A stretch of DNA of 64,000 bases from positions 4,278,001 to 4,342,000 of the forward strand of contig NZ_CP107567.1 in assembly GCF_025854275.1 (NCBI RefSeq). The letters run 5' to 3'. Position numbers and translations under genes: made by a program. Positions 54,468 through 63,824 of this stretch are shown piece by piece. The notes below the pieces were generated by a model. The model saw nothing but the letters and a program-made list of their open reading frames with translations, had not been told where the DNA came from and searched no databases. This DNA comes from Streptomyces peucetius (GTDB lineage Bacteria > Actinomycetota > Actinomycetes > Streptomycetales > Streptomycetaceae). Each line of letters begins with the position of its first letter. The stretch's first letter is position 1.

Positions 54468-54728
54468 TCAGATTTCGTCCGGTTGTTTGTGATCGTCCCG
54501 GGAGGACTGGCTGGTCACCAGCCAGGAGCGCACCGGCTCCGCCATGCACGTGGTGTCCACGGTGAGGTGGAGACGCGTTCCGCCGTCAGCGCCTGCGGGG
54601 TAGCTGCGCGCTTCGGTGGCGGCGAAACAACGGCGGAGAATCTCCGCGATATGGCGAGCCGCCTTCGGGTTCGCGGCGACGATACGAACCTCCGCGTGCC
54701 CGGCCAACGGCAGTTCCGGTGACTTCAT
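54468..54728 (-). CDS. Small uncharacterised protein
   Basis: 86 residues, alpha/beta: LPLAGHAEVRIVAANPKAAR, then TRLHLTVDTT. Streptomyces-specific in my judgement. AAGGGGGG precedes the ATG, which overlaps the stop of the DUF5994 remnant. Confidence 0.7.
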   Translation of the reverse strand: MKSPELPLAGHAEVRIVAANPKAARHIAEILRRCFAATEARSYPAGADGGTRLHLTVDTTCMAEPVRSWLVTSQSSRDDHKQPDEI

Positions 54729-55027
54729 GGTGACCCCCCTTGCTCATTCAGGACGACCTGCATCAGGGGCAACGTGTCGGTGCATGTGACGGCCGTCGCG
54801 CATACCCATGCCCGGCACCGTCCAGGAGACCCGGAACCGAGTCGGCCGGGGCCAGGGAACAGCCGGGCCGACGCCGAAGGCAGGCGCTCTTTGACGATCG
54901 TAGGTTCGATGGTCGCGGTCATGATGCGGACCTGTCCCCGGGCCTCCTCTTGGAGGCTGCTGTTGTTGCTCGCCGGGAGCGGCACCGACGTGGCGGCCGG
55001 CATGCGGAGTGCTCCCGGTCCTTTCAC
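54725..55027 (-). pseudogene. DUF5994 remnant (copy 4)
   Basis: The N-terminus (KGPGALRMPAATSVPLPASN, VRIMTATIEP) matches the other copies. The frame is lost before the core, and APADSVPGLLDGA is found in the neighbouring frame, after which homology ends. The rest of the gene is missing. Confidence 0.65.
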
Positions 55028-55200
55028 TCTACGCCGCTCCGAGGGCCCGGTACGTGCTCGTGAGCAGGCATTTTATCGAGAGACCACGAGTCCGGCACCG
55101 CCGGCGAGCGCAGCCGGTACGGCGGCGCACGACTTACGGTTGGAGGAGGAGGTCCCGCTTTCGGCGGCTACACCGAATCCCGCAGACAGGCAGACGCACC

Positions 55201-55731
55201 ATGACCGAATCCGACATCCCTCGCGCTCCCGGGCTGCTGCCGGACGCGATCCACCAGGCCGCGAAACCCGGGACAGTTCTTCTGCGGCTGGAGACGACAC
55301 CATCCCGGGAAGGCAATCTCGACGGCGCGTGGTGGCCGCGTTCCCGCGCTATCGGCGCGGAGTTGCCGGACCTCATCCACGTGCTTACCGGGCACATCGG
55401 CCCCATCACGCGCGTCGGCCTGGACGCCACCGCATGGGATGAACTTCCCACGCGCCTGGTCATCGACGACCAGGTCGTCCATATCGACTCCTTCCCGGTC
55501 GGTGATGACACCGTCCTGATCACGCGGGGCGACCAGGACCACTTTTCCCTTCTCGTGGTCCCGCCGCACGCCGCACCCGATACCGCCCGTGCCGCGATGG
55601 CCGGCGCCGTCAAGGCCGGCAACGTCACCCATGCCGCACAGATCCTCATCGACATCGGCACCCATCAGGCACATCCGATCCCTGCGGAGGACCCTCGGAC
55701 CGGCGAGGAACGCCACGAGGCTGAGGAATGA
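55201..55731 (+). CDS. DUF5994 protein, copy 3
   Basis: 176 residues, intact: LDGAWWPRSRAIGAELPDLI, a divergent middle, and LLVVPPHAAPDTARAAMAG. It lacks the long Arg-rich N-terminus and the VGM ending of copies 1 and 2, so it is a separate lineage. It is the only plus-strand gene in the right half of the island. Confidence 0.88.
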   Translation: MTESDIPRAPGLLPDAIHQAAKPGTVLLRLETTPSREGNLDGAWWPRSRAIGAELPDLIHVLTGHIGPITRVGLDATAWDELPTRLVIDDQVVHIDSFPVGDDTVLITRGDQDHFSLLVVPPHAAPDTARAAMAGAVKAGNVTHAAQILIDIGTHQAHPIPAEDPRTGEERHEAEE

Positions 55732-55803
55732 CGTCTGGAAGTCCGGGCGCCCGTCGGGCTGTCTTTGCCAAGCGGGCGCCGTGGCTCCCGAGATGGGGCC
55801 GTA

Positions 55804-55853
55804 CAGCAAATCAGGCTCGGTACTGATCTCTCAGTACCGAGCCTGATTTGCTG
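55804..55853. terminator. Terminator of tRNA-Pro
   Basis: A perfect 23-bp stem (55,804-55,826 with 55,831-55,853), loop TCTC, 9 bp beyond the tRNA 3' end. Same loop and layout as the hairpin at 48,174, with compensating base changes in the stem. Confidence 0.92.
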
Positions 55854-55904
55854 TTTCAGCTGTCGGGGTGGCGGGATTTGAACCCACGACCTCTTCGTCC
55901 CGAA
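55854..55904. other. Right attachment repeat inside tRNA-Pro
   Basis: A 51-bp repeat identical to 48,217-48,267. It covers tRNA bases 33-74 and 9 bp of flank, ending in the anticodon loop, a common crossover site. Confidence 0.88.
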
Positions 55905-55936
55905 CGAAGCGCGCTGCCAAGCTGCGCTACACCCCG
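55863..55936 (-). tRNA. tRNA-Pro (anticodon CGG)
   Basis: 74 bases, no encoded CCA. The acceptor arm CGGGGTG pairs with CACCCCG. The anticodon loop is TTCGGGA within the stem CTTCG/CGAAG, giving CGG. The T arm has GTTCAAATC. All arms fold. Confidence 0.97.
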
Positions 55937-56067
55937 ATGTCGCCGGTGTCCCGGCGACATCGATTACTTTAGCCCACCCGCGGCCGGAGACGAAATCCGG
56001 TTTCTACCGGCCCCGGACCTGACTCCGCAGCGCCCCGGACCCGCCCGCAGTCGCACCAGCGGCGGGT

Positions 56068-57006
56068 TCAGTCGCGTGGGGTCAGGGTCAGGAGGGTCGC
56101 CTCAGGGGGGCAGGCGAAGCGGACCGGGGTGTAGCGGTTCGTGCCGCAGCCCGCGGAGACGTGGAGGTAGGAGACGTTCCCCTCGGCCCGGTGGGTGGAG
56201 AGTCCCTTGACCCGGTCCGTGTCCAGGTCGCAGTTGGTGACCAGGGCGCCGTAGAAGGGGATGCACAGCTGGCCGCCGTGGGTGTGGCCGGCGAGGATCA
56301 GGGGGTAGCCGTCGGCGGTGAACGCGTCGAGGCTGCGCAGGTAGGGGGCGTGGACGACGGCCAGGGAGAGGTCCGCGTCCTTCTCGGGGCCGCCGAGGAC
56401 CTTGTCGTACCGGTCACGTTTGATGTGCGGGTCGTCGAGGCCGGTGAACGCGATCTCGTAGCCGTCGAGCTTCAGCCGGCCGCGGGTGTTCGTCAGGTCC
56501 AGCCATCCGGCGGAGTCGAAGGCGTCCCGCATGCCTTCCCACGGGTTGTGGACGGCGCCGACGGCCGGGGCGTTGCCGTTGAGGCCGTGGCGGCCCTGCA
56601 CCTTCTCGAGGAGGTAGCGGGCGGGGTTGCGGAGCTTCGGCCCGTAGTAGTCGTTGGAGCCGAAGACGTAGACACCGGGGAACTCCATCAGCGGGCCCAG
56701 GGCGTCCAGGACCTCCGGCACGCCCTCCGGGTCGGAGAGGTTGTCGCCCGTGTTGACGACGACGTCCGGGCGCAGGCCGGCCAGCGACTGGAGCCAGGAA
56801 CGTTTCTTTCGCTGGCCGCTCACCATGTGGATGTCGGAGACCTGCAGCACACGCAGCGGCCGCATCCCGCGCGGCAGCACCGGCACCGTCACCCGTCGCA
56901 GCCGGTACGAACGGGCCTCGATGCCTGCGGCGTAGACGAGGCCGGCGGCTCCGGCCGCCGTGATTCCTGCGGTGATCTTCAGGGGGAGCCCGTAGCGTGC
57001 GCGCAT
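56068..57006 (-). CDS. Calcineurin-like metallophosphoesterase, membrane-associated
   Basis: 312 residues. An N-terminal membrane helix (ITAAGAAGLVYAAGIEA) leads to the phosphoesterase domain with DIH, GDN, GSND, HAP and GHTHGGQL metal-site motifs. It resembles YkuE-type enzymes acting on lipid or wall phosphates. The usual GNH is GSND here, a common variant. It is read left toward the tRNA. Confidence 0.93.
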   Translation of the reverse strand: MRARYGLPLKITAGITAAGAAGLVYAAGIEARSYRLRRVTVPVLPRGMRPLRVLQVSDIHMVSGQRKKRSWLQSLAGLRPDVVVNTGDNLSDPEGVPEVLDALGPLMEFPGVYVFGSNDYYGPKLRNPARYLLEKVQGRHGLNGNAPAVGAVHNPWEGMRDAFDSAGWLDLTNTRGRLKLDGYEIAFTGLDDPHIKRDRYDKVLGGPEKDADLSLAVVHAPYLRSLDAFTADGYPLILAGHTHGGQLCIPFYGALVTNCDLDTDRVKGLSTHRAEGNVSYLHVSAGCGTNRYTPVRFACPPEATLLTLTPRD

Positions 57007-57027
57007 GTGTCCATCGTCGCAGACCTG

Positions 57028-58263
57028 TCAGGAGCGGGAAGTCGGCGGGAGTGCTTCCGCCGGCGCGCTGTGAACCGGCCGGCGGACCGGCAGCGCGAAG
57101 AGAAGCCCCAGCGCGATCCAGACGTAGGTGTTGCCGCCGAGGAATCCGTCGAGGCCGGACGAGTCCTTGCTCCACAGCCAGACGATGCTGCTGCACAGGA
57201 CGACCGGCAGTGCGACCGCCCAGGTCAGCAGCCTGCGGCGGTCCGGCCCCTCGGGCTCGCGGAGCGCGGCGCCGGCGAGCACCACGAGGGCCGGCAGCAG
57301 CCAGACCAGGTGGTGCACCCAGGTGACCGGGCTGATCAGGCAGGCGAGGACGCCGGTCAGCGCGAATCCCGCCGCGTGGTCACCGGCCGCGGTCGCCCGG
57401 CGGACCCGCACGGCCCATATCGCCAGCAGGACGATGACGCCGGCCGCCCAGATCCCTCGGCTGGGTTCGTACGGCTCCGACAGCCGGGCCAGCAGCCCCT
57501 GCCAGGACTGGTTGGAGACGTACGCGAGCTCGCCGACCCTGTCGGTGTCCCACAGCGCCTCTGTCCAGTAGACCCGTGAGGCGTCCGGCGCGATCCAGGC
57601 GGCCAGACCCGTGGCGCCGAGCGCGACGGCGGTGGCCGTCGCGGCGGCCCGTGGGCGGCCGGTGAGCAGCAGATGGCCGATGAAGACGGCGGGCGTGAGC
57701 TTGATCGCGGCGGCGAGACCGATGCCGACGCCCGCGTACCGGGAAGCCCGGCCCTTGGCCGGCAGCCGGGCGTCCGCGAGGACGAGCGCCAGCAGCAGCA
57801 GATTGACCTGCCCGAAGCTGACCGTGTCGCGGACCGGTTCGAGGAGCGCGAAGGCGCATCCGACCAGGGCCAGGGCGTACCAGGGTGTCCAGCCCTGCCG
57901 CCGGACGACCGGGCCGGCGGTCCAGCGCAGGATCAGGGCTGCCGCGGCGGCGTTGAACAGCACGCTGAACGCGACGGCACTCTGCCAGTCGATCAGCCGC
58001 ATCGGCAGCATGCACAGGGCGGCGAACGGCGGATAGGTGAAGCCGTAGTGGCTGCCCGGCACGACGTAGTCGTAGATGGCGCCGCCGCCGGCCCAGTGGT
58101 GCACGGTGCCGAAGTAGACACCGAGGTCGAACCAGCCGCGGTGCAGCGGCACCGTCGCGAGGAAGAGCACGACGGCAGTCGCCAGCGCGGCGACCACGAG
58201 CGCCCGGCCGCGGGTGGTCGTGGGCCGCCGCCACGTGGCGCCCGTCGTCTCCAGCTGTGTCAT
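57028..58263 (-). CDS. GT87/DUF2029 polyprenol-dependent glycosyltransferase
   Basis: 411 residues and about ten membrane helices. It has the DLGVYF aspartate near the start and TYPPFAAL in the first outer loop, typical of GT-C mannosyltransferases such as PimE. Its ATG overlaps the mptB stop, so the two act together, probably in lipid-linked mannan or glycolipid assembly. Confidence 0.9.
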   Translation of the reverse strand: MTQLETTGATWRRPTTTRGRALVVAALATAVVLFLATVPLHRGWFDLGVYFGTVHHWAGGGAIYDYVVPGSHYGFTYPPFAALCMLPMRLIDWQSAVAFSVLFNAAAAALILRWTAGPVVRRQGWTPWYALALVGCAFALLEPVRDTVSFGQVNLLLLALVLADARLPAKGRASRYAGVGIGLAAAIKLTPAVFIGHLLLTGRPRAAATATAVALGATGLAAWIAPDASRVYWTEALWDTDRVGELAYVSNQSWQGLLARLSEPYEPSRGIWAAGVIVLLAIWAVRVRRATAAGDHAAGFALTGVLACLISPVTWVHHLVWLLPALVVLAGAALREPEGPDRRRLLTWAVALPVVLCSSIVWLWSKDSSGLDGFLGGNTYVWIALGLLFALPVRRPVHSAPAEALPPTSRS

Positions 58264-59924
58264 GCCGTACTCCCGACCGGGCGGTGTGCGAAGCGATGGG
58301 TTGCCCACAGAGCCGCCACCGCGAGCAGTCCGCCGCTGACGGCGAGCGCCAACTGCGTGGTGTCGGGGGCGAATCCGCTGGGCAGTACGGCCAGGGCGAG
58401 CAGCCCGCTGGCCGCGGCGACCGTACGGCGCAGCGATCTGCCCGGGCCGGCGGCGGCGATCAGGAACAGTCCCCACAGCGGGTACCAGGGGCGGATCGCC
58501 GGTCCGAGCAGCGCCACCGCCGTCAGGCTGAGCCCGAGTGCGTGCACCGGACGCAGCAGGTGATGACGGCGCCAGGCGAGCAGTACGGCGAGGGCGGTCG
58601 CGGCGAGTCCGAGCAGATGCCACGCCGGGGTCGCGAGGTGGGCGGCCGCCGTGAGCGGGTCGCCGGCACTGCTCAGCAGGGCGGTGGTCAGTCGGCCGAG
58701 AGTGGAGGTCAGGGACCAGTTCTCGGGGGATACGGGTGTGTCGAGCGCCGCCAGCCATCCGTATCCGGTACCCACCACCGCAGTGGTCACCGCGGTGGTG
58801 GCGGCACAGACACAGAGGACCCCGAGAACGGCGAACGCGGTGGCCGCCCGGGCCGAGCGGGCCGGTCGTGACTGCCCGCGCCGCAGCAGGGCGGCTGCTC
58901 GCAGTAGCCGTATCAGGGGTGTTTGCCGCCCCTGCGGTACGGCGGCTGCTCGCGACGGCCGCGGCGCCGAGCGTGCCTGCCTCGCCCACAACACGACGAC
59001 GGCGACGAGCCCCAGCGCCGCGGGTGCCTTCACCAAGGCCGCCAGGGTGATCAGCGCGACGGCCGGGACCGGCCTGCGGCCGAGTGCCGCGACGAGGCCC
59101 ACGCCCAGCAGCCCCAGCATGATCGCGTCGTTGTGCGCGCCGCTGACCAGGTGCAGCAGCACCAGAGGATTGAGCGCGCCGAGCCACAGCGCCACGGACG
59201 GGTCCGTGCCGCAGTGCAGGGCCAGCCGGGGCAGGCAGAGCGCCATGGACGCCACGCCGAGCAGCGCCACCAGGCGCATGCCGAGCACTCCGGTGGCGAC
59301 CTGGTCCGGGGAGAACGAGGTCAGGTCGGGCGAGTGCGCCACCGCCGAGGCCAGGGCCAGGAAGACCGGGCCGTACGGGGCGGGCGTGTCCCGCCACAGG
59401 GGCGCGACCTCCGCCGTGAGCGGTCCGCCCAGGTGGGACGGGCCGTGGACGTACACGTCGAGCCGCGCGTCGACCATCGCGCCCTGCGCCAGGTAGCTGT
59501 AGACGTCACGGCTGAACAAGGGCGGTGCCACCACGAGCGGCGCCGCCCAGAGCACGAGTGTCATCAGCAGTTCGTGGCGTCCGGGCGGGCAGGCGCCGCG
59601 CACCGCTCTGCCCACCAGCGCCCAGGCAGCTATCAGGACGACGAGGCCGAAGTACGCGCCGACGAGCCCGAGCGCGGCGCGTCCGGAGCCCGGGGCGAGC
59701 ATCTCCCGTACGGGTAGAGCCCCGGCGCTCACGCCCCCTGCCGCCAGGGCCGTCGAGCCGGTGAGTCCGAGCAGTTGGCAGTGGCGGAAGCCGACGGCCC
59801 GGCCGAGGACTCGCTCGATTGCCCGGTCGACGGCCCGGCCGGCACTCCGGCCGGCAGTCCCGGCGGCACTCCAGCGGCCAGAACAGCTGGTGGACCGGTC
59901 GGCGAAGGGGCGGAGGGATGGCAC
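58260..59924 (-). CDS. mptB: MptB-type alpha-1,6-mannosyltransferase
   Basis: 554 residues, 12 or more helices. The FSRDVYSYLAQGAMV and APYGPVFLAL motifs are the signature of MptA/MptB enzymes that use polyprenyl-phosphate mannose. The GTG start gives a long Arg/Ala-rich N-terminus that may be too long. It is coupled to the GT87 gene by ATGA. Confidence 0.9.
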   Translation of the reverse strand: MPSLRPFADRSTSCSGRWSAAGTAGRSAGRAVDRAIERVLGRAVGFRHCQLLGLTGSTALAAGGVSAGALPVREMLAPGSGRAALGLVGAYFGLVVLIAAWALVGRAVRGACPPGRHELLMTLVLWAAPLVVAPPLFSRDVYSYLAQGAMVDARLDVYVHGPSHLGGPLTAEVAPLWRDTPAPYGPVFLALASAVAHSPDLTSFSPDQVATGVLGMRLVALLGVASMALCLPRLALHCGTDPSVALWLGALNPLVLLHLVSGAHNDAIMLGLLGVGLVAALGRRPVPAVALITLAALVKAPAALGLVAVVVLWARQARSAPRPSRAAAVPQGRQTPLIRLLRAAALLRRGQSRPARSARAATAFAVLGVLCVCAATTAVTTAVVGTGYGWLAALDTPVSPENWSLTSTLGRLTTALLSSAGDPLTAAAHLATPAWHLLGLAATALAVLLAWRRHHLLRPVHALGLSLTAVALLGPAIRPWYPLWGLFLIAAAGPGRSLRRTVAAASGLLALAVLPSGFAPDTTQLALAVSGGLLAVAALWATHRFAHRPVGSTA

Positions 59925-60307
59925 CCGCGCAGGCTGTCAACAGTGGGTGTACGGCAGGCGTCACCCCGGTCGCCCACGGGGAGCGGTGGTGTGTAGGTGA
60001 CCTTACGGCGCCGGGCCCGGCCCCGCCTGTCGCCGCCGTGCAGGTGGCCGTCCGGCCCGGCCGCCTCTCCGGCACGTGCCGCACGCCCCGCCTACCGGCC
60101 GGCCCACCGGCCACGTGGCTTTGCCGCGCCCCGGCCCGTGTGCCGCGCCCGCGCCCCGGCCGGCCGCCGCGCCCCGCCCCGGCCCCGCCGCCGCGTCCCA
60201 CCCCGCCCCCGCCGCGGCTGACCCGCCCCGCCCCGCGCGTTCCGCCACGCGGCTCCGCCGCGAAATGCGCGGGCGCGTGTCGCCGCGCACCTGCCACACT
60301 TGGCCGC
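59925..60307. other. Divergent intergenic region, very GC-rich
   Basis: 383 bp between mptB and the YqeY-like gene. No gene seen. From 60,050 to 60,260 it is low-complexity C/G repeats (CCCCGCCC-like). Confidence 0.5.
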
Positions 60308-60772
60308 ATGACCACGCTCAAGTCCAAGCTGCAGGAAGACCTCACCGCGGCGATCAGGGCGCGCGACGAACTGCGCTCCTCCACGCTCCGGCTCACCCTC
60401 GCCGCGATCACCAAGGAGGAGGTCTCGGGCACGAGTGCCCGTGAACTCTCCGACGACGAGGTGCAGAAGGTGATCGCCAAGGAGGCGAAGAAGCGCCGCG
60501 AGGCCGCTGACGCGTTCGCCCAGGGCGGTCGCACCGAGCAGGCCGAGCGGGAGAAGGCCGAGGGCGTGATCCTCGACGCCTATCTGCCGCAGCAGCTGAC
60601 GGACGACGAGCTGCGCCGAATCGTGGCCCAGGCGGTCGAGGAGGCCAGGTCCGCGGGCGCCGAAGGGCCGCGTGCGATGGGCGCCGTCATGAAGATCGTG
60701 AGCCCGAAGGTGGCCGGCCGCGCCGAGGGCGGCCGGGTGGCCGCCGTGGTGAAGCAGCTGCTCGCGGGCTGA
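60308..60772 (+). CDS. GatB/YqeY-domain protein
   Basis: 154 residues, all-helical YqeY protein, related to the tail domain of GatB that handles misacylated tRNA. LKSKLQEDLTAAIRARD and the PRAMGAVMKIVSPKVAGRA region are typical. Role uncertain. A terminator follows. Confidence 0.95.
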   Translation: MTTLKSKLQEDLTAAIRARDELRSSTLRLTLAAITKEEVSGTSARELSDDEVQKVIAKEAKKRREAADAFAQGGRTEQAEREKAEGVILDAYLPQQLTDDELRRIVAQAVEEARSAGAEGPRAMGAVMKIVSPKVAGRAEGGRVAAVVKQLLAG

Positions 60773-60783
60773 CGCCCGGACGC

Positions 60784-60828
60784 AGAAGGGGCGCCCCCGG
60801 TCCGTCAGGACCGGGGGCGCCCCCTTCT
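60784..60828. terminator. Bidirectional terminator between the YqeY-like and PBP genes
   Basis: A roughly 20-bp stem (60,784-60,803 with 60,808-60,828, one bulged C) and a 4-base loop, between convergent genes. Confidence 0.92.
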
Positions 60829-60842
60829 CATGGCCACACCCG

Positions 60843-63071
60843 CTACGGCCAGTTGCCGCCGTTGGCACCGCCGTTGCCCTGACCGCGGTTGTTGCCGCCG
60901 CCGATCAGGTCCGGCGGGATGGAGATGCCGGGCCACGGGTCCTCGTCGCCGGGCTTGTCGTCGCCGGGCTTCTTCTTGTCCTTGTCCTTGTCTTTGTCCT
61001 TCGGCGGGTCCGGGATGTGCACGGTGTTGAACGGCGGGGCGGGCTGGCCCACCAGCGCCCCCGACACGGCGTCCTTCCAGATGGGACCCGGGACGCCACC
61101 GCCGAAGACCTTCGGGTGGTACTGGCCGCCGATGGTGATGTTCACCATCTCCACCTGCTGGCTGGCGCTGCCCACCCAGACCGCGCCGGACATGTTCGGG
61201 GTGTAGCCCACGAACCAGGCGTTCTTCCGGAAGTCGGTCGTACCCGTCTTGCCCGCGTTGTCCCGGCTCTGGAGGCCGGCCTGCCGGCCCGTACCGGAGT
61301 CGACCACTCCGCGCAGCAGGGTGTTGATCGTGTCGGCGGTCTTCTCCGACATCGCCCTGGAGCACTCGGTCTGCGGAACCTCCAGGCTCTTGCCGTCCGC
61401 AGTCGTGATCGACTCGATCGCCGTCGGCGTGCAGTAGGTACCGCGGTTGGCGAACGTCGCATAGGCGTTGGCCATGTTGAGCGGCGAGACACCGGTGGAG
61501 CCGAGAGTGAGTGCCGAGGGCAGTTCGGGCATCTTGTCACCGTTGCCCTGCACCACGCCCAGCTTGCCGGTCATCTCGAGGATCGGGCACATCCCGATCT
61601 CGCCGATCATCTGCACGAAGTAGGTGTTGACCGAAAGCGCCATGGCTTCCTTGAGCGGGTACGGTCCGACCTCGGACTCGTTCTCGTTCTCCAGGGTCTG
61701 CTTTCCGCCCGGATTGACCCAGGGCTTACCACTGCAGGTCGAGATCGATTCCGGGTACGGCATCTTGTACGGCGACGGGTACACCTGCGTCGCCGGCTTG
61801 CCCTGCTCCAGGGCGGCCGCGGCGAGGAACGGCTTGAAGGTCGAGCCGACGGGGAAACCGTAGTTCGAGCCACCCATACCGTGGTTGACCGAGTAGTTGA
61901 TCTGCGTCTCGTTCTTGCCGAAGCCGTACGGCTTGGACTGGCCCATCGCCACGATCTTGCCGGTCCCGGGCTGGACCAGCGTCACCGCGGTGGCGACCTT
62001 GTCGGTCTGGTAGACGTGGTCCTTTATCGACTGCTGCACGGCCTTCTGGGCCTGCGGGTTCAGCGTGGTCTTGATCGTCAGACCGCCCCGGTTCCAGATC
62101 TTGAGCCGGTCCTTCCTGGTCTTCCCGAAGACCGGGTCGGCCAGGAACGCCTTGCGCACGTAGTCGCAGAAGAAGCCGGCGCCGTCGACGGCGGTGATGC
62201 AGCCGTTCTTGGGCCGGCTGACCTTCAACTCGATCGGAGCGGCCTTGGCCTTGTCCGCCTCGGCCTGCGAGATGTCGCCGACGTCGGCCATGCGCTGCAG
62301 CACGATATTGCGGCGCTTGGTCGCCTCCTCCGAGTCGTTGACCGGATCGAAGCGGCTGGGCGACTGGACGACGCCGGCGAGCAGCGCGGCCTCCTCCAGC
62401 TTCAGGTCCTTGGCGTGCTTGGAGAAGTAGCGCTGGGACGCGGCCTCGATGCCGTACGCCTGCTGGCCGAAGAACGTGATGTTGAGGTAGTTCTCGAGGA
62501 TCTTCTTCTTGCCGAGCTCCTCCTCGACCTGGATCGCGTACTTGAGCTCGCGGATCTTGCGGCCGAGGGTCTGCTGGGTGGCCTGGGCGACCTTGTCCGG
62601 GTCGTCGCCTGCCTCTTCGACGAAGACGTTCTTCACATACTGCTGGGTGAGCGTGGAGGCGCCCTCCGAGACGCCGCCCGACTGCGCGTTCTTGTTCAGC
62701 GCACGCAGCACGCCCTTGAGGTCGATCGCGCCGTGCTCGTAGAAGCGGGCGTCCTCGATCGCGACGATCGCCTTCTGCATGTAGGGCGAGATCTCCTCGA
62801 GGGGCACCACGGTGCGGTCACGGGAGTAGACCACGGCGATCTTCCCGCCCTCGGAGTCGAGGATCGTGGTGCGCTGACTCAGCGGCGGGGTCTTGAGGTT
62901 GGCGGGGATGGTGTCGAACCCCTCGACGGTCCCCTTGGCCGCGAGTCCCAGCGCTCCCACTGCGGGCAGGGCGATGCCTGCCAGCACGGCTCCGGAGAGC
63001 ACACTGACACCGAGGAACTTGGCGGCCTGCTGGATCCCGGTCAGACCGCCGCCCGAGCGCTTGTTTGGCAT
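60843..63071 (-). CDS. Class A penicillin-binding protein (transglycosylase/transpeptidase)
   Basis: 742 residues. One N-terminal membrane helix. The GT51 domain has EDARFYEHGAID and the middle motif ASTLTQQYVKN. The transpeptidase domain has GSTFKP (S410, K413), SVN and KTGTT. It polymerises and cross-links peptidoglycan. The C-terminal tail has a KDKDKDKD run and Gly/Asn-rich end. It lies next to wblA, as I recall for other Streptomyces. Confidence 0.97.
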   Translation of the reverse strand: MPNKRSGGGLTGIQQAAKFLGVSVLSGAVLAGIALPAVGALGLAAKGTVEGFDTIPANLKTPPLSQRTTILDSEGGKIAVVYSRDRTVVPLEEISPYMQKAIVAIEDARFYEHGAIDLKGVLRALNKNAQSGGVSEGASTLTQQYVKNVFVEEAGDDPDKVAQATQQTLGRKIRELKYAIQVEEELGKKKILENYLNITFFGQQAYGIEAASQRYFSKHAKDLKLEEAALLAGVVQSPSRFDPVNDSEEATKRRNIVLQRMADVGDISQAEADKAKAAPIELKVSRPKNGCITAVDGAGFFCDYVRKAFLADPVFGKTRKDRLKIWNRGGLTIKTTLNPQAQKAVQQSIKDHVYQTDKVATAVTLVQPGTGKIVAMGQSKPYGFGKNETQINYSVNHGMGGSNYGFPVGSTFKPFLAAAALEQGKPATQVYPSPYKMPYPESISTCSGKPWVNPGGKQTLENENESEVGPYPLKEAMALSVNTYFVQMIGEIGMCPILEMTGKLGVVQGNGDKMPELPSALTLGSTGVSPLNMANAYATFANRGTYCTPTAIESITTADGKSLEVPQTECSRAMSEKTADTINTLLRGVVDSGTGRQAGLQSRDNAGKTGTTDFRKNAWFVGYTPNMSGAVWVGSASQQVEMVNITIGGQYHPKVFGGGVPGPIWKDAVSGALVGQPAPPFNTVHIPDPPKDKDKDKDKKKPGDDKPGDEDPWPGISIPPDLIGGGNNRGQGNGGANGGNWP

Positions 63072-63479
63072 GAGGGCAGCCTACGTTCTCATTTGCCGGA
63101 CAGGCGTAAAGGCATTGGCCTAAGCTGCTCACAACTGTCACAGCAGTGCGGTTCTGCATCAAGTGCTTGACATGACTTCCGCTGTACCCGAATCCGGCGA
63201 AGTTGTGTCCGCGAGCCGTGTCCGAATGCGGCGCATGTGTGCCGATGTGCCCCTTGTAAGTCAACTGAATTACCCGGCTTTGTCGGCTTTCTTCGCTATG
63301 TCCCCAGGTCACTCCCCTGGGTGATCTGCCGCGTACGCATAGTCCGTTCGGGCCATTCAAGATTGGGCCCCAAGGGGGTGTTGCGCTGTGCCCACCTTCC
63401 GTAACGTCCTCAACTGGCAGCGGTGAATATGCCGCTGCCGCCGTGGGGGAGCCTCGATTCGGGAGAGGACGGCGCCGGC
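63072..63479. promoter_or_regulatory. Divergent control region of the PBP and wblA genes
   Basis: About 400 bp. AT-richer than average between 63,170 and 63,300 (for example GTAAGTCAACTGAATTA). It should hold both promoters; I cannot assign boxes with confidence. Confidence 0.5.
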
Positions 63480-63824
63480 ATGGGCTGGGTAACCGACTGG
63501 AGTGCGCAGGCAGCCTGCCGCACTACGGATCCGGATGAACTGTTCGTTCAAGGGGCAGCGCAGAACAGGGCCAAGGCGGTGTGCACGGGATGCCCGGTGC
63601 GTACCGAGTGCCTGGCCGACGCGCTCGACAACCGCGTCGAATTCGGCGTGTGGGGCGGAATGACCGAACGGGAGCGACGCGCACTGCTGCGCAGGCGCCC
63701 CACGGTCACTTCGTGGCGGCGACTGCTCGAGACCGCACGCACGGAATACGAGCGCAGCGCGGGGATCCTTCCCGTCGCCCTCGACGACGACGAGACGTAC
63801 GAGGCGTACGCGGCGGTCGGGTAG
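63480..63824 (+). CDS. wblA: WhiB-like regulator WblA
   Basis: 114 residues from MGWVTDWSAQAACR. Four cysteines (C13, C35, C38, C44) hold a 4Fe-4S cluster, followed by GVWGGMTERERR and a basic C-terminus. WblA acts as a global regulator of development and antibiotic production in Streptomyces. Starts at 63,423 (GTG) or 63,429 would add 17-19 residues; the one chosen has GGGAGAGG upstream. Confidence 0.93.
   Translation: MGWVTDWSAQAACRTTDPDELFVQGAAQNRAKAVCTGCPVRTECLADALDNRVEFGVWGGMTERERRALLRRRPTVTSWRRLLETARTEYERSAGILPVALDDDETYEAYAAVG

Larger units (their letters stand above)
48217..55904. mobile_element. Integrated genomic island in tRNA-Pro(CGG)
   Basis: A 7.7-kb segment bounded by identical 51-bp direct repeats (48,217-48,267 and 55,854-55,904). 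The repeats are the 3' 42 bases of tRNA-Pro plus 9 bp of its flank; the intact tRNA lies at the right end. This is the mark of tyrosine-recombinase integration into a tRNA. No integrase, excisionase or replication gene is seen, so it is a degenerate or satellite element. Cargo: small stress and envelope genes, many duplicated and broken. Confidence 0.82.
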
